Part shown: in pieces, positions 51,901-60,900 of the stretch
Position numbering within the stretch: the stretch's first letter is position 1
How the letters are laid out: every line of letters starts with the position of its first letter
Assembly (NCBI GenBank): GCA_014338405.1
Contig: JTDE01021385.1
Span: 62,001 to 126,000, forward strand
Length of the DNA: 64,000 nt
Direction of reading: 5' to 3'
Source: Paragonimus skrjabini miyazakii
Lineage: Eukaryota; Platyhelminthes; Trematoda; Plagiorchiida; Troglotrematidae
Notes under the pieces: generated by a model
Databases searched by the model: none
Seen by the model: the letters and a program-made list of their open reading frames with translations, nothing else
What the model was told of the DNA's origin: nothing
Made by a program: the position numbers and the translations under genes

Positions 51901-54900
51901 AATGAACAATAACACTTAATTGCAACAACGGAGGGACTTGCGTTGAAAATACAATGATAATTTCTAGGACATGTTAAACTTCTTTCACCCACAGAGCATA
52001 CGGTGACAGGTAACCTTAGGTAAACTTTCTACTTGGGATTTTTTTCAATGTTTTATTTTACTTACTGTGAGATTCGAACTATTGATTGGTCAGATTGGAA
52101 TCATATAGATAACTCATCATTTCTCAACGGTCATTACTGTTTAGCGAATGTTTCCTGTCACTAGAAGCTTGCTGAAAAGTTCACAAAGGAAAAGTTGTTG
52201 AGACAAATCGAGTGATAATCAGGTCATTTTATTTATCAATAGTAATATCAGAATTTCAGTAAACAATTTTTAAGTGCAAACTCGCTATGTCAATCGTTCA
52301 AAACCATTCTATTTGACTCACTTCTGAACCTAGCTGTACATCATCAACCTATGTTCTTCTGCTATAATAATAACAATTCATCCTAAGATAATAGAATAAC
52401 TCCGCCGTATTTTAACCGTCACGTTGTTGACTTCCTTGACAACCAAAGTCAAGCTTATGGGTTCACACCGTTGTGACTGTAAAAGCCGCATGGCCTGGTA
52501 AGTTATTTATTACACAGAATCCCTTGTAACTTGTGAAAGCATAGAACTGCGAATGTGTACACTCCTTTGCATGGCTGATGTGTATCCACACCCGTTGGGC
52601 AACAGTGTATCGTTATTCATCTTGCTGACACGTTTCCCATATTGCATGCACACGGTTGCAATTGTAGCATCTGTTATCTCGCCTTCTAGGCACACAGACC
52701 TTTCCTTTTGTCCCCTAGCTCATGTACGATACTACTCACGAATGAAAATGCTAGTTATTCGGCTACACTGTGAATACGGTATTTTTTCTTGGAGCTTGGT
52801 TAACTCTTTGTGTTACACGTACTATTTAGACTTTCCTCGCAGTGTTCTTATTTGTCCTGCCTTTGGTCAGCTCACTAGTAATCCACTAGTTGATTTGACG
52901 AAACAATATTAGTTAATATGCAATCAAACTATAAACCGACTTCCAGTTGACAGCTTCCACCGTGTTCACTGTCCCCATAAAATGAACAGCAACAAATTGG
53001 TCTTTTATTTCGATTGTGACAAACACGCGTAACGGGTAACACCGATTGTATATTACTATCCATACTGTTGGTGATCATGTCTTCATGAGCTTGACTTCAA
53101 CGGAACAGAGATGTTTTCTGTGTTTTGGATGAATCAGCCCCTTCCGGTATCCTAAGTAACCGTAACCTTGCATATAATCTATGTCTGATATCACACGTTT
53201 GGCTGACCACCATTCGTAGTTCAAACCACAGAACACACACGAAATGAGTGTGTTGTGATATTTCAATCCGGCCGGACTGATAAGATCTCCCAGTATTACT
53301 GGTAATAGCAGACAATTTAAACATTCTGTCATGACAACATGTTATCCTTTGTTTGAAAGTCTCATTACCGTGATCTTAATTAAATGTCAACAGCACCTTT
53401 GTTATCTTCCAAACTGTGGTCGAGCATTTGGATTTGATTATTCGGTCATGCCTATTGTGAGGTTGCTGACATTGTGGTTAACACGCTAGTCTCACAAGCA
53501 TGAGGGTCAGAGTGTAAACTCCGATGCGGACAAGGATATGCACTACTGATGAGCTCTAATAAGAGCGAAACTCGAGTCTAGTGCTTCCTTTCGAAGTGGG
53601 CTAGACGAAAGGCTTATCTGAATGCAAAGGCCGCGATCGAGTGTGAGTGGTGTTCAATTTTGAAATAACTTATATATGGTACCACGGTATGGGCAGTTTC
53701 AGTTACATTATTATCAGCCAACCAAATCTTATAATGTTTGTTTCATCGTTGTTTGGTGTACAGGTATTCATTTTTAAACTAAATTTAACTTCACTCGGTT
53801 ATCCGTCAATGCTCAGAGAAGGCCATGCGATTGATGCAACGTTTTAAAGTTTGTAGTAAACATCAAGAAAATATAACTTACGATATCTGGCCCATTTCAT
53901 AAGAAAAATGATACCATTCTCTGAATTTGTCCGGGTTTTACGCTATCTTCGGTATTCTGAGATTTCGAATTTTAATTTCGTTGGAGTTCTATTGAATGAT
54001 TCAAAAGTGACTGCAGTAGTTTAGACACGACTGGTATGTGTTTACGTCACATTATTTAACCATCTAGCATGAGTAGGATGACGGCACTATTCAAGAGAAT
54101 CGCCGAGAGGAGTGGAGAAGACATCCAGATTGAGAGATCGATCTTTTTATCCCGCCCGAGAGTTGCAGCATACATAGCTGACTGGTTCAGTTAACTACGC
54201 AGTCCTGCTGGGGCCAAGCTTTTTCTGCAACCTGTGACATCCGTCACAGTTAGCTTCCAATCAAGAAGGCAAAAGTTCTTGTGACTAACCAACGCCAGTT
54301 CCCAATAAATTACAACTGCTGTACGTCTCATAAGGCAGTGGACACACAAGAGTACAGATACCAATTCAACTGGATTTGAGTAATGGGGGCTGAAAATTTA
54401 CCCCGAATGATATACAGTAGATTGAACGGTATAGATACAACCATATTGTATAAGAACGGGACTAACAATGGAACATGGCTGGAGTTATCACACAGTCAGG
54501 TGACGGAATTGTGCACCAAATAGTTACTACCCTTAAAACAACGCCTGTGGTAAATTGTACCATTCTAACTAGCATAATATTCTTTGTTTCTTACTGACGT
54601 ATTGGTGGTTTTGTCCTCTCTTGATCACGTGTTCATCACGAATCTTATGCAATTACTACCGAGTTCTAGGTGGTCGTAAATCCAATGGCATTTCTTAGAA
54701 GACTGCAAACGATACGGTGCAGCCTTGTCTAAAATGTATTGGGTACAAACTTGGCTTACCAGTGAAAATGTATACCAACACCAGATATAATTATTGAAAG
54801 TTATTTCAGTATTTTATTTAATAACAAGTGTTACGGTTTAATGCAGACCAATCAGCATAACGTTGGTTGAACTTAATATCCTCCTGGAGTCCATTAGCAA

Positions 54901-57900
54901 TGGTTCAACTCATTAGGAAATAAATTGAGAACACAGCATGATACTAATTCTTGTACTTCCCGTTTATTCATCTGACAGGTTTAACTTTGACGATGGGAAA
55001 CCGAGCCAAAATTTTGACACATTCGTCAAGGCTTTATTGACAGTGTTTCAGGTGGGTTCTACATTTTCAAATTATGAATAAATATTACTTAAGTAGTCGG
55101 GACTACAGAGGAAAAATTCAGATTTATTTGCTCGTTAAATTCGTTTTGAGGTGAAGTGTGGAACCGGCCAAACCGTTATGCCACTGGTAACTATATATCA
55201 GTTATTGGGGATCTGCTGTGACCAAAGGTCATTTAGCACCTACAAGACTGCTGGATTCAGCCGTACACTTCCGATTCCCAATATATATCTATATCTTTGC
55301 GTATACAAATTATGAAAAGCCCGATATGAACGTGGCAACACTTCCTGTGGTCACTAAACATACTGGAGATAGTGGACGCGAGTAATCGTTCAGCTGCCTC
55401 CATTCATTATTCTACACTTCAAGGTCATTTGGCTTGGATCACTTCTAAAATCGTAGGTTGTTTTTGCAGGTTTGTGACGCTTTCAGCAAGCGCCACTTTG
55501 AATGTCGCCAAATATAGTTCGATTCATCATGCAGGCTCTTATTCTGTTCTTAGCTGTTGCCGTTGATTTCAAACCAGGTTGGAGATAAATATAGCAGTCC
55601 ACCTTACAGAGTCTTTCCAAGAAAGGCAATTCATTGGGGTATTTCACGTTGATCGAGTACTATGGAGGGACCGTCCCAAGACAGGATCGCAAACCACGGT
55701 CTTGCCCTAGCTTTGGTGTTCCCCCCACCGAAACCGCGAGTATTAATGCACGCAATATTAGTTCTTGAAATCTGAGATGGATCTGTTAAAAAAAACTAAC
55801 TTCATCAGTCTGCCAACAGTTCGGATTCTACGATGCCGTTTGTATCGTTAACTCGTTCGTTAGTAGGCGGCGTCGGATTAAATACGTTCCTTGATTTCCA
55901 TCCATGTAACTCGTGTGTATTTGACAGGCGATCCGTAAATCTTGCTTGACAAGACACCAGCAACCAGCGAACGAGGAACGTGGGATAGTTGAGACTACTT
56001 TCATGAACCAACCCATTTCTGTTTCGAAGGTAATACAATACGCAAAGAAATTGCATAGTTCATGTTCAATAGAAACGGTCTACACGAGGTTCGACAGTCA
56101 GGGTAGGAGACAAGTCATACAAATGGACATAACAAAGCTTTTCAAAATGATAAAACGCGCTCTCTGTTGGCGTCTTACATACTGTCTATCCTTTTCCTCG
56201 ATCCTGTCAGTAGTCCTACAAAACTCATCCCGTTCTTCTACCCTAAAGCTAGTTGGATCAAAGATTACCAGTTCTTCAGCAAAGCGTATGCCCATTTAGT
56301 TGAGAATGTCACATGCCGTACTTGGACATCCACAGAACGATGCACCTGAACAAATGTTTACCTGCGGACCCATGTGTTGATGATAAGTGCAACGCGATAA
56401 ACCATTGCTGAACATCCGTTTACAACGACCAAGTAATTTGACGCAAATAGCCAAAAAATGTCGGTCGGAAAATCCGAATCATCTCACGGTATTCGTTGTG
56501 GATTGCATCGTCAATGATTACAAAAATGGAATTGATAATACAATTTTTTCAACCTATAGACGAGAACATTCAGAAACAGTATGTAACATTTCAGTGTACT
56601 TTGAAAAGGTTTAAACTCGGAGGTCTGCCGAAACAAAAATTAACAAATCTCACATACATTTGTCACAATTAGTTTAAACAAACGCGTGAGCTCCAACAAG
56701 ACTTTGAAGTAGTGTAAATCGAAAAATACTTGTAATCAGTGCAACGTGCATACGGTGTCATATCACATTATTCTATCTGACAGATTTCCTAATTAGTTAG
56801 CGCAAAAGGATTTGTGAATTGAACTGATGAGCTTGCTAATCTAACTGGATGTATCCCTAACATAATTACACTTATAAAGAGTGTTATTCACAAACTTATA
56901 CTGTAAGATCCGGAAGAATGATCTTCCAAAATAGTGTCTATAAGAGAAGACAAAAATCTGAGTTTGCAGAATGTATGTGCGAATATTTCGCCTCATTTGT
57001 GAGAATGGTAATCGCAGTTAACCGCATGTGTATTAGCAAAACCAAACGGTTTAGTGATAAGCGAAGAGATTAAATCTTTCAAGCAGAACAAGACACGCCA
57101 TATGCACATGCACACGTTCGTTTAATCTAAGTCTGTTTTTGTGGTCCAGACAAATTAGCAATAAATTCACGTGCTTTGTAGAAAGAATTAAGGCTTTTGG
57201 TGTGTAGGGACTCTGCACGGAATAGTAATCGATTGCTCTTAGTTACGTCTAACAACATGCAGTGCCTGGCTGTTGCTCCACAGACCAAATTAATTCACTT
57301 TTTATGGAATCGAGAAATCGTCTATTCACGGAAGAAGTGGACGAAATCAATGTGTATGTGTTACTAATAAATAATGTATGTGACCCAGTTCACCAGTAAC
57401 GATAGAAGACATACTTCGCGAGATGTTAACATCTTGCGAAGTATGTCCTCTATCGTTACTGGTGAACTGGATCAAGGGAACTCAGTGTTTTAAATAATGT
57501 AGGTGACTCGATACGTTAACAGTAACGCCAGAACAACATAACTGATAAGTTCGTTCGCATGTGGAACTTACTTTGTTGGAACAAGCAACACACCAAGCCT
57601 AGTCCATAAAGCAGCCAAAAGTGATATGATTGCGCAACAGTTCTTGACTTTTCGGATAAATTTAAGTATTTCAAGTCTTATAATTAAGCTTTCTGAAGTT
57701 TAAATCGACAGTGAGTTAACCATAGGGACTTATGTCATATAAACGATTGATCGGGTTAATTGGTCACACACTACTCTATTCTATCCCCATTTGTTGCATT
57801 CAAATTGTTTATGTTTACCTGTATTGCGCAGTTAAGGGACGGGTTTTTTCCATAACTCCTGCTCTAAACACCAGATATAGATTAAAACTAAACCGTTCTA

Positions 57901-60900
57901 CTTATGGTCTGTTGTCAAGTGTCGCCGAGCTGCTTCAAATCAATGTTAGAATCGTTTGTCTTCAGCCGGTCGGATGCCTATTGTTCTACGATTGTTTGTT
58001 GTGGCTTAAGAGTCTTAATTCATCAACTCAGAACGTCTTAACATCCCTTTCTCACCTGTTCTTATGACATGCGTTCATCCGGTTGCTTTCGAAAGGACTG
58101 AAGAGTTTAAGCCACAAGCAGAGTGTAATCATTAAAACTTCACCTCAGTTCAATGGGAATAAATTGTTTTTTTCTCTAACATCACCGAAATAATTTAAGC
58201 TGATATATTTGTGTGAGTAACAATTAGTGCATGTTGTATTCCATAAATTTGCGTTACTGTTAAGTACTAGCTCCTTCTTCGTTTCATTAAACAGTATTTG
58301 AAATCACTCACGCTACTGTGATTGTTTTTTACTTACACGGAACGGTGTGAAACAGAGTTTGCCATTGAACACATATGACCAAACCCCGGAGACACCATAG
58401 ACGCATTGATGTCAGGTTAGCTCGTCCTCATTGGGTGAGATAAAACTGAATAACGATGTACTACTGCTAATGTTCAAGTAGGTCAATTTGTTTTTACAAA
58501 AAAAATACGTATTTTAATGCATCGTTCATTCATGCACCATGTTTAATCCGTGGAGCGCACATTGACTTCCGTGAAATTGTGCAACCGGTGTCTTTCTGCT
58601 GCGACGACGATTGGAGCAAGTGCCTGATAATATGCCACGCTTACTTTAACGAAAATTGTGGTACATATACCTAATCGATGAGCCACGTATACAACATCGA
58701 CTGAAATGTGCAGGACCCTATGGTACTTGGAGAGACTGTCACTTTCAACAACGAAAATAAGCTTCAACTTGAGGGGTCACTTTTGTATCGGTAAATTAGA
58801 GACCTCATACGGTTTAGGAGCTTATTAACGTGTTGCAACAAGAAGTACAAAGGTAAGGGAAAAACTGTAGACTGTTGTAGGCATGCTTTACTCTGCAAGT
58901 TGACTGTACTATGATATTTTGCCAGCAGAATCAAGGGTTAAATCGGTAAGGTCACGAGACGCAGTTCAACCAGGGGTAGACAGTTACAAAGTTACGAGAT
59001 CCCTAGTGTGGCAACAGTAGTGAATCATGCAAACGAGTTCACTGTAGAAACACCTAATCGTTACATGCGTGCACACAATTAACAGGACATAACAGTCTCA
59101 ATGTTTAACCAGTTGGCTGGTGCGTCCTAATCAAGGATTAGAAACAATTCATTCACTATCATTAAAACGGCTGCCAGTCGCTGGTTGGAATCATACCGCA
59201 GGAATTTTGCGTCAACTTTCTAAAGTTTTTAATAAAATAAACGTGTTCTTTCAAGATTAGCTGAAAATTCATAGCAAATACGGGTCTCACATTTCTTCGG
59301 ATCTCGCTCACGTACATTAGTTTAAAAACACTTGCATTATTATTACGTAACACGTGTTTTTTAACACTGTGTCTCCTTTTAACTACTTCGATCAGTTCCG
59401 TCATCCAACCCAGTCGCTACCTAGGAACAACTTAGCCAAACCTGTGTCCTCCCATAGGTCTACGTCGACCGAAATTAACAATCAATAGCGCTTATCAGCT
59501 ATGCTACACTCAAATTGATAGATTACTATCACCAATCCACTTAGTCGAATTATTCAACAGCCTGAGCTTTTGTTATTATTCTATAAACGGTATTCTTCTA
59601 CTGAACATCCAAAGATCAAATTGAGACACCAATGACCGGTGGGCAAAAATGTACCCGAACAAAGTTTTGTCGTTACAGCAGTTTATAGGCAAATCTAATT
59701 CTATGATCAACGAAACATTATAGCTATTTTAAACGAACTCATCAAGACCAACGTTGAATATGACAATAAGAGTATAGAAACACAGAAAGCTCAGTATTAT
59801 TATCCCGCTTGTGAAACAAACGTAAACAGGCGAGACATTCACACAGTTAAAAATTAGTTGCTCTACAACAGTGCCGTAGTGAAATGCCTACTACTTTTTC
59901 TTCATTGGATCTACTTCCTAGTACGCTTCAGTCTCTCAATCGTTAGCGGTAGTCAGTATAATATTGTTATCCATGGTATTGGTCCTTTGGAAACGTCTCA
60001 CAGTTATGTTGATCGACTGTGAATAGAAACTTGGGATGTGATACAACCATCGCCAGTTTGAATTTCGTGTTGGTTAGTTAGGTCCTATAGATTAGGTCGT
60101 GGAGTGCTCGTATACGAAAATCCACCGAATGAGTATACATCCTAATAACATCCTGACTAATTGTATTCCGGTTACGACATTTCGAGTCCGAAAGTGAAAT
60201 GCGTTTACGTGGCAACCCAGACCATTGTCAACTTCAAAGGCTGTTATCGTTTCGCATTTGCTTGAATTAATCAGTATGGGGATTTAGACTGATGGCATTT
60301 GAATTACGTGTTAAACTTCCATCTTTGTGAGGATGTTCATCGTCACAGGCTGCGATTTCCGTTACACTGGTCTCACGTTTATCACAGGCGTCGGTTTCCA
60401 AAATGAATAAACAAGTTTGTAATTAATATCTCATTCGCGGACTAACTGTTCTGGTTATCTCAGACTCATTGTAGCATTTACACTGAATCCGAAGTAAATG
60501 TCAAATCTAACCGGCAAGTTTGTTAGTATCTACAAAGCTGACCATCAGCCATTTCCATAGTGAGATATGTGGTCGAGTTTCACCAGGTATGTACACGTTA
60601 TGAATGACAACAAACCCGAAACCGATGTACTTCTGGTTAATTTTTTATCATTCATCATATACTATTCATGCCATCTTATGGTATAGAACACACCGGTTTA
60701 CCATTGTCTCCGTTGACACATATTTATTCGTTCAGATATTGACGGGCGAAGACTGGAATGCAATCATGTACGACGGAATCCGTTCTCAAGGAGGCGTGAA
60801 CAACGGCGGATTCATCTACTGCATATATTTTATTCTACTAGTGTTATTCGGCAACTGTATCCTTACTAGTCACAGTTTTATTTAATTTTAATGTACTGAA

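Larger units (their letters stand above)
49850..54978 (+). other. Cav2 intron between S5 and P-loop exons, about 5.1 kb
   Basis: It contains Penelope-like element 5 (51240-51680) and a SINE with a canonical hammerhead (53412-53668). Positions 49860-51200, 51700-53400 and 53700-54970 show nothing recognisable. Confidence 0.85.

Noticed and set aside
55800..56600. Cluster of overlapping open frames on both strands
   Set aside because: No motif, no consistent frame and no splice sites; not supported as a gene or named element.
57732..58067. 111-codon plus-strand open frame with hydrophobic stretches
   Set aside because: The hydrophobicity follows from T-rich sequence; it has no transmembrane-family signature and lies inside a Cav2 intron.
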